Position numbers and translations under genes: made by a program. A DNA stretch of 64,000 nucleotides from a bacterium (lineage in GTDB: Bacteria; Sumerlaeota; Sumerlaeia; SLMS01; JAHLLQ01): NCBI GenBank assembly GCA_020444065.1, contig JAHLLQ010000002.1, positions 1-64,000 on the forward strand, written 5' to 3'. The notes below the pieces were generated by a model. That model was not told where the DNA came from and searched no databases. It worked only from the letters and a program-made list of their open reading frames with translations. This document shows, piece after piece, positions 8,852 through 18,145 of the stretch (its first letter is position 1; each line of letters opens with the position of its first letter).

Positions 8852-10153
8852 TTGAGCGAGGAAAAACGCAAAAAACCGGGCTTTTTCAGCCGCTTATTCG
8901 ACCTGAAGCACGTCGAAGCCCCTGAGGAGGAGACCGAAGGCGTCGTCTCCGCCGCAGAGGCGCCCGTGGATCAGGAAGCGCCGGTGGGTGAGACACTGCA
9001 ACCCATCGAGGTGCCGGAGGCCGAGTCCGCGGAGGAAGTCCCGGAGGAGACCGCTGAGCCCGAGAAGCGCGGCGTGTTCGGTCGCTGGTTTGGTCGGAAG
9101 GAGGCTCCGGCAGAGGCCCCCGAGGCCGAAGAGTCTATCGCCAAAGAGCCGGAGGCACCCGAGGAGCCGGCGGAGGAAGAAGTCCCCGCCGCCGCTGCGT
9201 CCGAGGAAAAAGCCTCCTGGTTCAAGCGCCTCTCCAGCCGCCTCGGCAAGACGCGCAAGGGCCTCTATGATCGCGTCCGCAGTGTCGTCGGCCTTTCCGG
9301 CAAGCTGGATGAAGAAACGATCGAAGAGATCGAAGCGATTCTGATCCAGAGCGACGTTGCCGTCGAAACAACTCAGAAGATCATCGATCGCATGCGGGCC
9401 GCCATGCGGTCGCGCGACAAGGAGGGTTCGAAGGAATCCACCGTCATTCTCGATGTTTTCAAAGAAGCCATTCAGGATCTGATCATCTCCGGCTCGACCG
9501 GTTTTGAACCGAAGCGCCCGGAGGAAGGTCCCTACGTCGTGATGATCGTTGGCGTGAACGGTGTTGGAAAAACGACGACGATTGCGAAGATGGCAAAGCG
9601 CTGCACCGACGTCGGTCTGAAGACGATGCTTGTTGCCGGCGACACCTTCCGTGCTGCTGCCGTCGAGCAACTCGAAGAATGGGCACGGCGCATTGGTTGC
9701 GAATTCGTGAAGGCCGCTCCGAACAGCGACGCCGCGGCACTGTGTTTCGATGCGATGAACAAAGCAAAAACGCGGGAGATGGACGTCGTCTTCATCGACA
9801 CCGCCGGGCGCCTGCACACGAAGTCGACCCTGATGGCCGAACTCGGCAAGATCGATCGCGTGATCGACAAGCAACTCCCCGGCGCGCCGCACGAGACGTT
9901 GCTGGTAATCGATGCAACCACAGGACAGAACGTGATTCAGCAGGTGAAGACCTTCAAGGCCGCCGTCGATATCAGTGGCCTGGTCATGACAAAGCTCGAT
10001 GGCACGGCAAAGGGCGGCATCCTGATCACACTGCTTGATATGTTTAAGATCCCCGTCACGCTGATCGGCGTCGGCGAGCAGGCCGAAGACCTTCGCGATT
10101 TCGATCCCGAGCAGTTCGCGCACGCGCTGTTCGCGGATGAGCCCACAAAATGA
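8852..10153 (+). CDS. ftsY: Signal recognition particle receptor FtsY
   Basis: A 433-residue GTPase that docks SRP-bound ribosomes at the membrane. The first 130 residues form a long acidic Glu/Ala/Pro-rich A domain containing two repeats of a W-F/K-rich helix-like element (VFGRWFGRK, SWFKRLSSR). The NG domain follows: P-loop GVNGVGKTTT (234-243), DTFRAAA, DTAGRLHT and TKLDGTAKGG, all intact. Translation appears to start at TTG 8852, with a GAGAGG site 5 nt before it; no better ATG exists before the conserved region. The gene is monocistronic or the end of the operon starting at 5493; a strong hairpin follows. Confidence 0.96.
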   Translation: MSEEKRKKPGFFSRLFDLKHVEAPEEETEGVVSAAEAPVDQEAPVGETLQPIEVPEAESAEEVPEETAEPEKRGVFGRWFGRKEAPAEAPEAEESIAKEPEAPEEPAEEEVPAAAASEEKASWFKRLSSRLGKTRKGLYDRVRSVVGLSGKLDEETIEEIEAILIQSDVAVETTQKIIDRMRAAMRSRDKEGSKESTVILDVFKEAIQDLIISGSTGFEPKRPEEGPYVVMIVGVNGVGKTTTIAKMAKRCTDVGLKTMLVAGDTFRAAAVEQLEEWARRIGCEFVKAAPNSDAAALCFDAMNKAKTREMDVVFIDTAGRLHTKSTLMAELGKIDRVIDKQLPGAPHETLLVIDATTGQNVIQQVKTFKAAVDISGLVMTKLDGTAKGGILITLLDMFKIPVTLIGVGEQAEDLRDFDPEQFAHALFADEPTK

Positions 10154-10156
10154 AAT

Positions 10157-10187
10157 GGGTGACTGAGCAAACGCCACTCAGTCACCC
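10157..10187. terminator. Bidirectional hairpin between ftsY and the serine hydrolase gene
   Basis: A perfect 11-bp inverted repeat, 10157-10167 with 10177-10187 (GGGTGACTGAG type), sits between two convergent genes. There is a T-rich tract only on the minus-strand side, so it is the better terminator for the minus strand but probably serves both. Confidence 0.75.
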
Positions 10188-10208
10188 AATATTCCTCATC
10201 ACTAGCCA

Positions 10209-12341
10209 CTACTCCTCGTCTTTGTCCTTCTCTTTCCTCTCCGCTGTAAACACGCCGTTCGGTTGAATGAACGTGACTTCCGTCGCAGAGCCTTCTTCGG
10301 GGAGCGTGAACTTCACGCTGAAGCCCGTTGCTTCTTCGATACTGAACTCGTTGTTCTCGATCGGTTGCAGGACGTACTCGGGCTGTCCGGGCACATACAG
10401 AGTGATGTGATCGTTCTTCAGCGAAACAGTGAACGTTTGTCCCGCCAGTTCATACTCGCCCGTCAGTCGCTTCAGGTAATCCGGATCGGACATGCTACTG
10501 TCCGCCTGCTTCTCGAATTGGATGGCCGAGACCATCGGCTCGAGTTCCGCCGCCAGCCCTGAGACGCTGCCGCGGACGCTGGTTCGGAACTGCACCTTCA
10601 GTCCTTCCGGAATCAACTCGTCGGGCACTTCCGCGACCTGGAACACATCGTAGTGCCAGTGCTCCAGCGGCATCGTCATGCCATTCATGATCATCTGCAG
10701 GGCGCCGTCCTTCTCGTCGATCTCGATCGTCCCGTAGCCCGGGTGCATGTATTCCCCGGCGTATTCCGTCATCGAATGCGAGGGGTCTGTATCCGGAACC
10801 CGGAACTCGTCTTTGCGCTCCTCGGCTTCCTTCACGATGTCCTTAAACTTCTCGCGATTCTTCAGCGCTTCCTTCAGCCATTTCTTCGATTCGATCTTCA
10901 GCACGCAGTCGGCGATCTCGCGCGACAGCAATTCCGGTAGCGGATCGGCGTTCTTGTTCGATAGAGCAACGATGCCGAGATCGTCGTTCGGATAGAACGT
11001 GACGAGTGCCGAGAAGCCATCGATGTTTCCGCCGTGCGACACGCGATAGTGCCCTGCGTACGTGTCAGTGAACCAGCCCATCGCGTAGGAGCTCGGAGAT
11101 GCCCACGATTCCTGTGGAGCCCCAGAAATAACCATCTGCTGCGAGATGAGTTCACTGAACTCAGTCACGGGGAGGATCGTCTCATCATTGAATTTGCCTG
11201 ACCCAAGCAAGACTCTCAGCCAATTCGCCATCTCGACGACATTCGAATTGATCGATCCGGCCGGTCCCATCACGTCGATCGGACGATAGGCCACGGACTT
11301 CAGTTCATCGTCATCTTCGATGTATGGCGTTGCGTGATTATCGCGCGCCTGCGTTTCCTTGACCGAGAAATTCGTCGCCTTCATCCCAAGCGGATCGAGC
11401 ACGCGTTCACGGACGGCCTCTTCCCACGTCTGCCCCGTAACCTGCTCGATCACGTAGCCGGCAGTCATGAACATCAGGTTGTTATACTGCCACACTTCAC
11501 GCAGTTCCTTGTTCGGCTCCAGGAAGCGCAGCCGACGCACCATCTCTTTGCGCGGGATGTCCTGCTTGTTGTACCACATCAGATCGTGGCGAGGCAGGCC
11601 GCTGCGATGCGTCAGCAAATCGCGCGGCGTGATGTGCGCCGTCGCGTATTCGTCGTACAACTTGAATCCAGGGATGTACTGGGCAACAGGCGCATCCCAG
11701 TCGACATCGCCATCGTCCACGAGTGTCGCCATCGTGAAAGCCGTGAAGGCCTTCGTCGAGGAACCGATCGGGAAGAGTGTCTCTTCCGTCACCGGCAACT
11801 CGCCATCGATGTCTCGCAGGCCATAGCCCTTCGCGATGATCAGTTCTCCATCGACGACGACACCGATTCCGATTCCCGGAGCATTGAAATCTTCCAGCGC
11901 CTGGGTCACGACATCGTCGAAGCCATCGAGGGCTTCCTGTGCCTTGGCAACTCTGTTCTCGCCCTTCGTCAGCGAGAACGGAAACGTCTGCCCGCCCTGC
12001 GTGAAATCGCCGGACATCGATTCGCCATTCTCAGCGATTTTGCCTTCAAACGTCGGATCGCCGGGAACGCCTTCGATTGAGAAAACGGCTTTTCCATCAT
12101 CGAAGGAGATATTCGCCAGGGGAAGATCCTTGGCGTTCTGAGCCGGGATATCGATCGTCCCCGTCCAGGCATCGTCCTCGTACTCAAAATCCAGCATGGA
12201 CTTGAGTTCCATCCCGGGCACTTCGACGGCGCCCTCCCAATGGCCTGCGAGCGCCGGCGCATCGTCTTGGGCCTGAGCCGCCGTCGCGACCAACAGAAAA
12301 ACCCCAATCCCCAATGTCAGCATAAGGACTTGTCGAACCAT
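10209..12341 (-). CDS. Secreted serine hydrolase, beta-lactamase/penicillin-binding class C family
   Basis: A 710-residue protein with a Sec signal peptide (residues 1-24, ending AQA). A beta-sandwich-like region comes first (about 30-130). The class C beta-lactamase-like domain carries SSTK at 194-197 (S194 nucleophile and K197), YNN near 290 as the Y-x-N motif, and HGG near 430 as the third motif. The last 200 residues resemble the DUF3471/lipocalin-like C-terminal modules of such hydrolases. Members include D-aminopeptidases, esterases and peptidoglycan-related enzymes; substrate cannot be assigned. Located in the periplasm or outside the cell. The gene is monocistronic, between its own terminator and that of clpB. 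Confidence 0.85.
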   Translation of the reverse strand: MVRQVLMLTLGIGVFLLVATAAQAQDDAPALAGHWEGAVEVPGMELKSMLDFEYEDDAWTGTIDIPAQNAKDLPLANISFDDGKAVFSIEGVPGDPTFEGKIAENGESMSGDFTQGGQTFPFSLTKGENRVAKAQEALDGFDDVVTQALEDFNAPGIGIGVVVDGELIIAKGYGLRDIDGELPVTEETLFPIGSSTKAFTAFTMATLVDDGDVDWDAPVAQYIPGFKLYDEYATAHITPRDLLTHRSGLPRHDLMWYNKQDIPRKEMVRRLRFLEPNKELREVWQYNNLMFMTAGYVIEQVTGQTWEEAVRERVLDPLGMKATNFSVKETQARDNHATPYIEDDDELKSVAYRPIDVMGPAGSINSNVVEMANWLRVLLGSGKFNDETILPVTEFSELISQQMVISGAPQESWASPSSYAMGWFTDTYAGHYRVSHGGNIDGFSALVTFYPNDDLGIVALSNKNADPLPELLSREIADCVLKIESKKWLKEALKNREKFKDIVKEAEERKDEFRVPDTDPSHSMTEYAGEYMHPGYGTIEIDEKDGALQMIMNGMTMPLEHWHYDVFQVAEVPDELIPEGLKVQFRTSVRGSVSGLAAELEPMVSAIQFEKQADSSMSDPDYLKRLTGEYELAGQTFTVSLKNDHITLYVPGQPEYVLQPIENNEFSIEEATGFSVKFTLPEEGSATEVTFIQPNGVFTAERKEKDKDEE

Positions 12342-12430
12342 AGTCGATTCTCCACACAGAAAGCGTTGGACTGCATCATCCTAACTTCTACGGAGGAGAT
12401 CGGGATTTCTTCATTGGAATCAAACGATAC

Positions 12431-12458
12431 GCCGCGCTGAGTGATTGCTCAGCGCGGC
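12431..12458 (-). terminator. Terminator hairpin downstream of clpB
   Basis: A perfect 11-bp stem (12431-12441 with 12448-12458, GCCGCGCTGAG type) and a 6-nt loop, 28 bp past the clpB stop. Only a weak T-rich sequence follows on the minus strand. Confidence 0.75.
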
Positions 12459-12486
12459 GCCCCTGCTCGTCTGCCCTTTTCTGAAA

Positions 12487-15108
12487 CTACGGCCGTCGGA
12501 CTTCGGGCGGAGCATCGATCTGGATGTCCAGTTCACCGGCTGGAGCATCCACCCGCAACGTCGCGCCATCGGCCACCTGGCCCGCGATCAGGGCCCGGCC
12601 GATCCGCGTCTCGAGTTCGCGCTGCAGGTAACGCCGCAGCGGTCGGGCGCCGTAGACCGGATCGTAACCGGCCTCCGCGATGAACGCGCGAGCCGTTTCC
12701 GTCAGTTCCAGCCCGATGCGGCGATCGGCGAGACGTTTCCGCAACTCGGCAACCATCAGATCGACAATGCGCTCGATTTCGCTCAGGAGCAGTGGCTTGA
12801 AGAGCACCACGTCATCCACACGGTTCAGGAACTCCGGACGGAAGTTCGCCCGCAGGTCGCGCATGACGGCATCGCGCGCCCCTTCCTTGATCTCGCCGTT
12901 CTCCGTGATGCCATCCATCAGGTGCGTCGCACCGATGTTGCTTGTCATGATCACGACGGTGTTCTTGAAGTTCACCACGCGTCCCTGGCTGTCGGTCAGA
13001 CGCCCGTCGTCGAGAATCTGTAGCAACACGTTGAACACATCGTGGTGTGCCTTCTCGATCTCATCGAACAGAATCACCGAGTAGGGTTTGCGGCGAATGG
13101 CCTCCGTCAACTGACCGCCTTCTTCGTAGCCGACATACCCCGGAGGCGCACCGATCAGCCGCGCCACGGCGTGCTTCTCCATATACTCCGACATGTCGAT
13201 GCGGACCATGTTGTCTTCCGTATCGAACAGCGCTTCGGCCAGCGTCTTCGCAAGTTCCGTCTTCCCCACGCCGGTCGGGCCGAGGAAGATGAAGCTGCCA
13301 ATCGGACGGCGTGGGTCCTTGATACCGGCGCGTGCACGAATCACCGCGTCGCACACAAGTTGCACGGCTTCATCCTGGCCGACGACGCGTTCGTGCAAAA
13401 CGCTATCGAGCTTCAGCAATTTCTCGCGTTCACCCTCGACCAGGCGCGTTACGGGAATGCCCGTCCAGCGACTGATGGTCTCGGCGATTTCCTCTTCCGT
13501 GACCTCTTCGCGCAGTAATGCTGCGCCATCGTGGGTCCGATCAAGTTGCTCCTCCTCTTCGTGGAGTTGCGCCTCCAGTTTCGGGAGTTCGCCGTGCTGC
13601 AATTCGGCCGCGCGATTGAGATCGTAAGCGCGTTCGGCTTTCTCGATCTCGATCCGCACGTTCTCAATCTTCTCGCGCAGAGCCTGCACTTTCTGGATTG
13701 CCTGCTTCTCGACCTCATACTGCGAGCGCAGCGCGTCCGCCTGGCCGCGAACGTCCTGCAGTTCCTTCTGCAGCGCCTTCAGGCGTTCCTTGCTCGCCTT
13801 GTCCTTTTCCTTCCTGAGCGCTGCCTCTTCGATTTCCAACTGCATCACGCGACGTGAAGCAGCATCCAACTCTGCCGGCATCGAATCGATTTCCGTGCGG
13901 ATCATGGCGCATGCTTCATCGACCAGGTCGATCGCCTTATCCGGCAGGAATCGATCGGTGATGTAGCGATGGCTCAGCGTTGACGCGGCGACGATCGCGT
14001 TATCCTGAATGCGCACGCCGTGGTGTACCTCGAAGCGCTCGCGCAGGCCGCGCAGAATCGAGATGGTATCTTCGACCGTCGGCTGTTCCACCAGCACCGG
14101 CTGGAAGCGTCGCTCCAGGGCCGCATCCTTCTCGATATGCTTGCGATATTCGTCGAGCGTCGTTGCGCCGATGCAGTGCAATTCGCCGCGAGCCAACATC
14201 GGCTTCAGCATGTTGCCGGCATCCATCGAGCCCTCGGCCTTGCCCGCGCCGACGATCGTGTGCAACTCGTCGATGAAGAGCAGGATTCGCCCGTCGCTTT
14301 CCTTCACTTCATTCAGGACGGCCTTCAGGCGCTCTTCAAACTCGCCGCGGAACTTTGCACCGGCAACCAGCGCGCCCATGTCGAGCGAGAATACCGTCTT
14401 GTCCTTCAGGCCTTCCGGAACATCGCCGCGTACGATGCGATGCGCCAGTCCTTCGACGATCGCCGTCTTGCCGACGCCGGGCTCTCCGATCAGCACCGGA
14501 TTGTTCTTCGTCTTTCGCGACAGAATGCGCACGACGCGACGGATCTCCGCATCGCGACCGATCACTGGATCGAGCTTCCCGTCGCGGGCGGCTTTCACCA
14601 GGTCGCGCCCGTAACGATCCAGCGCCTCGTACGTCGCTTCGGGGTTGGCGCTTTGGACGCGCTGGCTTCCGCGGACGTCGGTCAACGCTGAAAGGAACCG
14701 ATCGCGAGTCGCACCAAACTGGCCGAGCAGCTTTCCGGCCTTGTCGTCGTCCATCAGGCCCATAAGCAGGTGCTCGACGGAGACGTATTCGTCCTTCAGC
14801 CGCTTGGCTTCCTTTTCGGCCGACAACAGAACCTTTGATAGACGCTGCGTAATGCGAATGCTGCTCGGGTCCATCCCCGGACCGCTAACGCGCGGCCGCG
14901 TATCAAGCACGCCTTCCGTGGCGTTCAGCAATCCATCCCGCTGGACATCCATCCGAGCCAGAAGCCGCGGCACCAGACCTTCTTCCTGCCCCATCAGCGC
15001 CAGCAGCAGATGCTCGCAATCCACCTCTTGATGGCCGCGTTCCACGGCCAGGCTCTGCGCGGCTGCCAACGCCTCCTGCGATTTCTGGGTCAGCTTGTTA
15101 ATGTCCAT
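12487..15108 (-). CDS. clpB: ATP-dependent disaggregase ClpB
   Basis: An 873-residue Hsp100 chaperone that pulls polypeptides out of aggregates with DnaK. It has an N-terminal Clp repeat domain, a first AAA+ domain (GEPGVGKT near 205), a long coiled-coil middle domain (about 400-530), which distinguishes ClpB from ClpA and ClpC, and a second AAA+ domain (GPTGVGKT near 610). Length is normal. The start at 15108 follows a GGGGGAT-type ribosome site. It is the third gene of a heat-shock cluster with two hsp20 genes upstream on the same strand, separated by a hairpin that may reduce read-through. Confidence 0.97.
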   Translation of the reverse strand: MDINKLTQKSQEALAAAQSLAVERGHQEVDCEHLLLALMGQEEGLVPRLLARMDVQRDGLLNATEGVLDTRPRVSGPGMDPSSIRITQRLSKVLLSAEKEAKRLKDEYVSVEHLLMGLMDDDKAGKLLGQFGATRDRFLSALTDVRGSQRVQSANPEATYEALDRYGRDLVKAARDGKLDPVIGRDAEIRRVVRILSRKTKNNPVLIGEPGVGKTAIVEGLAHRIVRGDVPEGLKDKTVFSLDMGALVAGAKFRGEFEERLKAVLNEVKESDGRILLFIDELHTIVGAGKAEGSMDAGNMLKPMLARGELHCIGATTLDEYRKHIEKDAALERRFQPVLVEQPTVEDTISILRGLRERFEVHHGVRIQDNAIVAASTLSHRYITDRFLPDKAIDLVDEACAMIRTEIDSMPAELDAASRRVMQLEIEEAALRKEKDKASKERLKALQKELQDVRGQADALRSQYEVEKQAIQKVQALREKIENVRIEIEKAERAYDLNRAAELQHGELPKLEAQLHEEEEQLDRTHDGAALLREEVTEEEIAETISRWTGIPVTRLVEGEREKLLKLDSVLHERVVGQDEAVQLVCDAVIRARAGIKDPRRPIGSFIFLGPTGVGKTELAKTLAEALFDTEDNMVRIDMSEYMEKHAVARLIGAPPGYVGYEEGGQLTEAIRRKPYSVILFDEIEKAHHDVFNVLLQILDDGRLTDSQGRVVNFKNTVVIMTSNIGATHLMDGITENGEIKEGARDAVMRDLRANFRPEFLNRVDDVVLFKPLLLSEIERIVDLMVAELRKRLADRRIGLELTETARAFIAEAGYDPVYGARPLRRYLQRELETRIGRALIAGQVADGATLRVDAPAGELDIQIDAPPEVRRP

Positions 15109-15224
15109 CGGATCCCCCCTGAAGGTCTATTATCCGCAATGCAGAGCCGTACTCGTACTCTCACTCAGCGCAGCGGTACTCGAACTCGTATCTCCAGGCT
15201 CAGCAAGAGCGCGGTTTTCAGCGT

Positions 15225-15263
15225 GCCATCCCAGGGCGTCGCGATGCTCGGTCCTGGGATGGC
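15225..15263 (-). terminator. Hairpin between hsp20 and clpB
   Basis: An 11-bp inverted repeat (15225-15235 with 15253-15263, GCCATCCCAGG type) lies 25 bp past the hsp20 stop, on the minus-strand path to clpB. There is no good T tract. It could act as an attenuator or as an mRNA-stabilising 3' end. Confidence 0.6.
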
Positions 15264-15287
15264 GGTTCTCGAATTGGGCCATTCTCC

Positions 15288-15683
15288 CTACGCCACCGTG
15301 ACCGCAATTTGCTTCGGCTTGGCCTTCTCGGCCTTCGGCAGCGCGATCGTCAGCACGCCGTTCTTCAGCGAGGCGTTGATCTTCTCCTGGTCGATCTGCT
15401 CGCCCAACTGGAACTGGCGATAGAAGTTCTGCAGCGTGTACTCGCGGAAGCGCGGCTCGCCTTCGAGCGCATGCTTGCTGCGACCCTCGAGCGTCAGAAT
15501 GCCGTCGTCCACGTGGACGTTCACGTCTTCCTTCGCAACGCCGGGCATGTCTGCCACGACCACCAGTTCGTGTTCCGTTTCGTAGATATCAACCGGCGGG
15601 ACCAGGTAGCGACCCCTTTCACGGGTTTCTGCCGTTTCCGCTTCAACACTCTGCCGGGTTTCGGGAATCGTCTTCTCAGCCAT
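15288..15683 (-). CDS. Small heat shock protein (Hsp20/alpha-crystallin family), copy 1
   Basis: A 131-residue holdase chaperone. A short disordered N terminus precedes an alpha-crystallin domain beginning at VPPVDIYET, with the A-x-x-x-G-V/I-L family signature in ASLKNGVLTIALPK near the C terminus. The start ATG 15683 was chosen because a strong GGAGGT site lies 8 nt upstream; a longer frame to 15743 has no such support. It follows copy 2 by 59 bp and precedes clpB, giving a heat-shock unit. Confidence 0.93.
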   Translation of the reverse strand: MAEKTIPETRQSVEAETAETRERGRYLVPPVDIYETEHELVVVADMPGVAKEDVNVHVDDGILTLEGRSKHALEGEPRFREYTLQNFYRQFQLGEQIDQEKINASLKNGVLTIALPKAEKAKPKQIAVTVA

Positions 15684-15742
15684 CTTTCTATACCTCCATG
15701 TCGTCGTTTGCGAGTCGTTGGTTGTCGTTCGAGCGGTTTGCA

Positions 15743-16207
15743 TCAGGTCACGCTGACCGCGATCTTCTTCGGCTTGGCCTCTTCCGCCTTCGGCAGCGTC
15801 ACCAGCAGCAGGCCGTTCTTGTACTCCGCCTTCGCGGAGTTCTGATTCACTGCGGCGGGCAACTCGATCGTCCGGACAAATCGACCGGCGGAGCGCTCGC
15901 TCCGGTGATAGGATTCGGACTGCACCTTCTCGCCCAAGCCCGGCTTCTCGCCGGAGATCGTCAGTTGATCGCCGACCACCGAAATCTCGAGCGATTCCGG
16001 GTCAAGCCCCGGCGCCAGCGCTTCGATAACGATCGCGTCGGCATTCTCGTCCAGGTTCACCAGCGGGTAACCCCGCGCGGCGCGTCCGGGCAGGAACGCG
16101 AACCGCGGCATCGACTTTCCTGCGCGCGGCAGTCCCGAATCTTCGAACACGCGGTCCAGTTCACGGCGAAGGACATCGAGCCCTTCAAAAGCATCCCACA
16201 TTCTCAT
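15743..16207 (-). CDS. Small heat shock protein (Hsp20/alpha-crystallin family), copy 2
   Basis: A 154-residue holdase with the N terminus MWDAFEGLDVLRRELDRVFED typical of the class A bacterial small heat shock proteins. The alpha-crystallin domain and its EYKNGLLLVTLPKAEEAKPK end are clear. ATG 16207 follows AGGAGGT by 6 nt. It resembles copy 1 in the alpha-crystallin domain (both end in LPKAE.AKPK.IAV) but diverges at the N terminus, so the two probably form different or mixed oligomers. It is first in the minus-strand heat-shock cluster. Confidence 0.93.
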   Translation of the reverse strand: MRMWDAFEGLDVLRRELDRVFEDSGLPRAGKSMPRFAFLPGRAARGYPLVNLDENADAIVIEALAPGLDPESLEISVVGDQLTISGEKPGLGEKVQSESYHRSERSAGRFVRTIELPAAVNQNSAKAEYKNGLLLVTLPKAEEAKPKKIAVSVT

Positions 16208-16529
16208 GATCGTACCTCCTATGGAAATCATCGTGAGTTGTCATTTTCTCGCCTCCGGGATTTCTCCCTTTCGGCGCCCTATCTAATTACAGGGTTTGTG
16301 CCACTCTCGGACATTGCCGGGCCAGGCCTCTAAGTCTTTTGGAATCAATCGTGTAAACTTGATTGCACAATGCGAGAACCGCCTCAGACGCATCTTCGCG
16401 ACGTCCACTGCGACGCCTTGCGACGTTGCGCCGCTCCAATTCGCCTGGTCGTGCGACGGATCAGGCACAGTAATTGATTCCCATTCCACAATGAAAGAGT
16501 ACGAGAGACGAATAAGGAAACTGAAAGAC
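16208..16529. other. Intergenic region between divergent hsp20 and FMN reductase genes
   Basis: 322 bp holding the promoters of two divergent units. I looked for CIRCE (TTAGCACTC-N9-GAGTGCTAA) and HspR/HAIR palindromes and found neither. A short CAATC...GATTG inverted repeat occurs at about 16346-16365. A minus-strand TGGCAC at about 16299-16304 resembles the -24 half of a sigma-54 promoter, but its -12 element is wrong. Nothing else recognisable. Confidence 0.5.
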
Positions 16530-17108
16530 ATGGCAAATCACCCAAAAATCCTAGTAATCTCAGGCAGTCTGCGCCGCGAATCGTTCAATACGCGTCTGGC
16601 TCAGATCGGAGCGCGCGGTGCCGAAGCGGCAGGTGCCGAAGTCACCGACGTCAATCTGCGCGACTATCCATTGCCGCTTTTCGATGAAGATCTCGAAGCC
16701 GAGAAGGGCATGTTGCCCGAAGCAAAAGCCCTGAAGACGTTGATCGCCCAGCACGACGGCCTGCTCATCGCCTCGCCCGAGTACAACAGCTCGATCACCG
16801 CCGTTCTGAAGAACGCGATCGATTGGACGTCGCGCAAAGAAACTGCCGACGAGCCCATGGTCTCCGCCTACGCCGGAAAGACCGCGGCGCTCATGTCCGC
16901 GTCCCCCAGTGCATTGGGTGGTCTGCGGGGCATGTTCCATCTTCGCGATATATTGCAGAACATTCGCGTCACCGTGCTGGCAGACTACGTCACGGTCTCC
17001 AGCGCACACCAGCAGTTCGAGGGCGAGGACTTAAAGGACGCGCAATTGCGTGATCGCGCCGAAGGCATCGGCCGCCGTCTGGCCGAGCACCTTGCGAGCC
17101 TCAAGTAA
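16530..17108 (+). CDS. NAD(P)H-dependent FMN reductase (flavodoxin-like)
   Basis: A 192-residue protein with the FMN-binding loop GSLRRESFNTRLA near the N terminus and SPEYNSSITAVLKNAIDW in the middle, the signature of the NADPH-dependent FMN reductase/chromate reductase/quinone reductase family. It transfers electrons from NAD(P)H to flavin or quinones in the cytoplasm. ATG 16530 was chosen over upstream in-frame starts because homology begins there and an AAGGAAA site precedes it. DoxX follows 20 bp downstream, suggesting an oxidative-stress pair. Confidence 0.92.
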   Translation: MANHPKILVISGSLRRESFNTRLAQIGARGAEAAGAEVTDVNLRDYPLPLFDEDLEAEKGMLPEAKALKTLIAQHDGLLIASPEYNSSITAVLKNAIDWTSRKETADEPMVSAYAGKTAALMSASPSALGGLRGMFHLRDILQNIRVTVLADYVTVSSAHQQFEGEDLKDAQLRDRAEGIGRRLAEHLASLK

Positions 17109-17128
17109 TCAGAGATCGGAGATCAGCA

Positions 17129-17587
17129 ATGAAACGTGGAATGGTAAAGACCTGGGAGGGGATTTTCAACACCCGCACTCAGCAGGCCCTGAATGATGTT
17201 GGTCTGCTCTTGCTGAGAGTCTTTTTCGCCGGCATGATGTTCGGCGGGCATGGACTTGGAAAACTGCTCAACTTCAACGATAAGATGGACTCGTTCTCAG
17301 ATCCCTTGGGGATCGGCAGCGCCGCCTCCCTTGCTCTCGCCGTGGGGGCCGAGTTCTTCTGCTCGATCCTCGTCTTCTTCGGAATCGCCACTCGATTCGC
17401 CGCGATTCCTCTCATGATTACGATGTTCGTGGCGGGTTTCCTCGTCCACCTGGCGAATGGGGATCCCTTCTTCTCGAAGGTCGAATTCCCGATGCTCTAC
17501 CTGATGGGATTTGCAGCGCTCGCCCTGATGGGGCCCGGCCGGCTCTCAGTCGATCATCTGATCAAGAAGCGCATGCTCAGGGCTTAG
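17129..17587 (+). CDS. DoxX family membrane protein
   Basis: A 152-residue protein with four hydrophobic helices. The first is LLLLRVFFAGMMFGGHGLGKL, the DoxX hallmark. DoxX relatives are redox-linked membrane proteins, some tied to quinone or thiosulfate oxidation or to superoxide dismutase complexes. Here it probably shares a transcript with the FMN reductase 20 bp upstream. Its stop codon overlaps that of the converging VOC gene (TTAG at 17584-17587). Confidence 0.88.
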   Translation: MKRGMVKTWEGIFNTRTQQALNDVGLLLLRVFFAGMMFGGHGLGKLLNFNDKMDSFSDPLGIGSAASLALAVGAEFFCSILVFFGIATRFAAIPLMITMFVAGFLVHLANGDPFFSKVEFPMLYLMGFAALALMGPGRLSVDHLIKKRMLRA

Positions 17588-17997
17588 CTCTCCTCGGGTG
17601 GGGGAGGGGGCACCGCCTCCGTCCCCATCTCGATCGCTTCCCACGCAATCCCATCCGGATCCATAAAGTGAATATAGCGCCCGCCGGGAAACTCGGCGGG
17701 TTCGCTCATGCGTGTTCCGAACTCCTCGAGTCGCCGAACCAGTTCATCCAGATCGTCTATCAACAGGTCCGCCGACAGTGATGGTGCGAAGCCCGGAGGC
17801 GGCGCCTGATCGTCCGTTTCTGCCTGGAAAACGTTCAAGACAATGTCGCCGGATCGCAGCCGCTGCCACTTCTCGCCATCCCCGGCACCCATGTAGTTGT
17901 CGGAGAATGGCTCGAACCCGAACACCTGCGAATAGAACGCCACGCTGTGCGGGACATTCGTCGCATACACATTCAACTCGCCTCGGCTGACTTGCAT
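17584..17997 (-). CDS. VOC superfamily (glyoxalase/bleomycin resistance-like) protein
   Basis: A 137-residue single-domain VOC protein: NVYATNVPHSVAFYSQVFGFEPF at the N terminus and GGRYIHFMDPDGIAWEAIE at the C terminus, the paired beta-alpha-beta-beta-beta units with the usual final glutamate as metal ligand. ATG 17997 follows AGGAG; a longer frame reaches 18072 but has no ribosome site. The C terminus is a run of prolines and glutamates. Substrate unknown. Stops overlap doxX on the opposite strand. Confidence 0.88.
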   Translation of the reverse strand: MQVSRGELNVYATNVPHSVAFYSQVFGFEPFSDNYMGAGDGEKWQRLRSGDIVLNVFQAETDDQAPPPGFAPSLSADLLIDDLDELVRRLEEFGTRMSEPAEFPGGRYIHFMDPDGIAWEAIEMGTEAVPPPPPEES

Positions 17998-18145
17998 GGT
18001 GATCTCCTCTTCTGTGGTCCGTTGGGGCGAACGTGCCGCGCAGGCTCCCGGGACACAACCCGGAAGCTCCACAGATCAGCAACCGACTTGACCACGAATC
18101 CACGATTCGGCATGCTCCAGGTACTCTTTCGGGGGACCACAAATC

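Noticed and set aside
16208-16529. CIRCE, HspR or sigma-54 control of hsp20
   Set aside because: No inverted repeat of the right type; the TGGCAC at about 16299-16304 lacks a GC at the -12 position.
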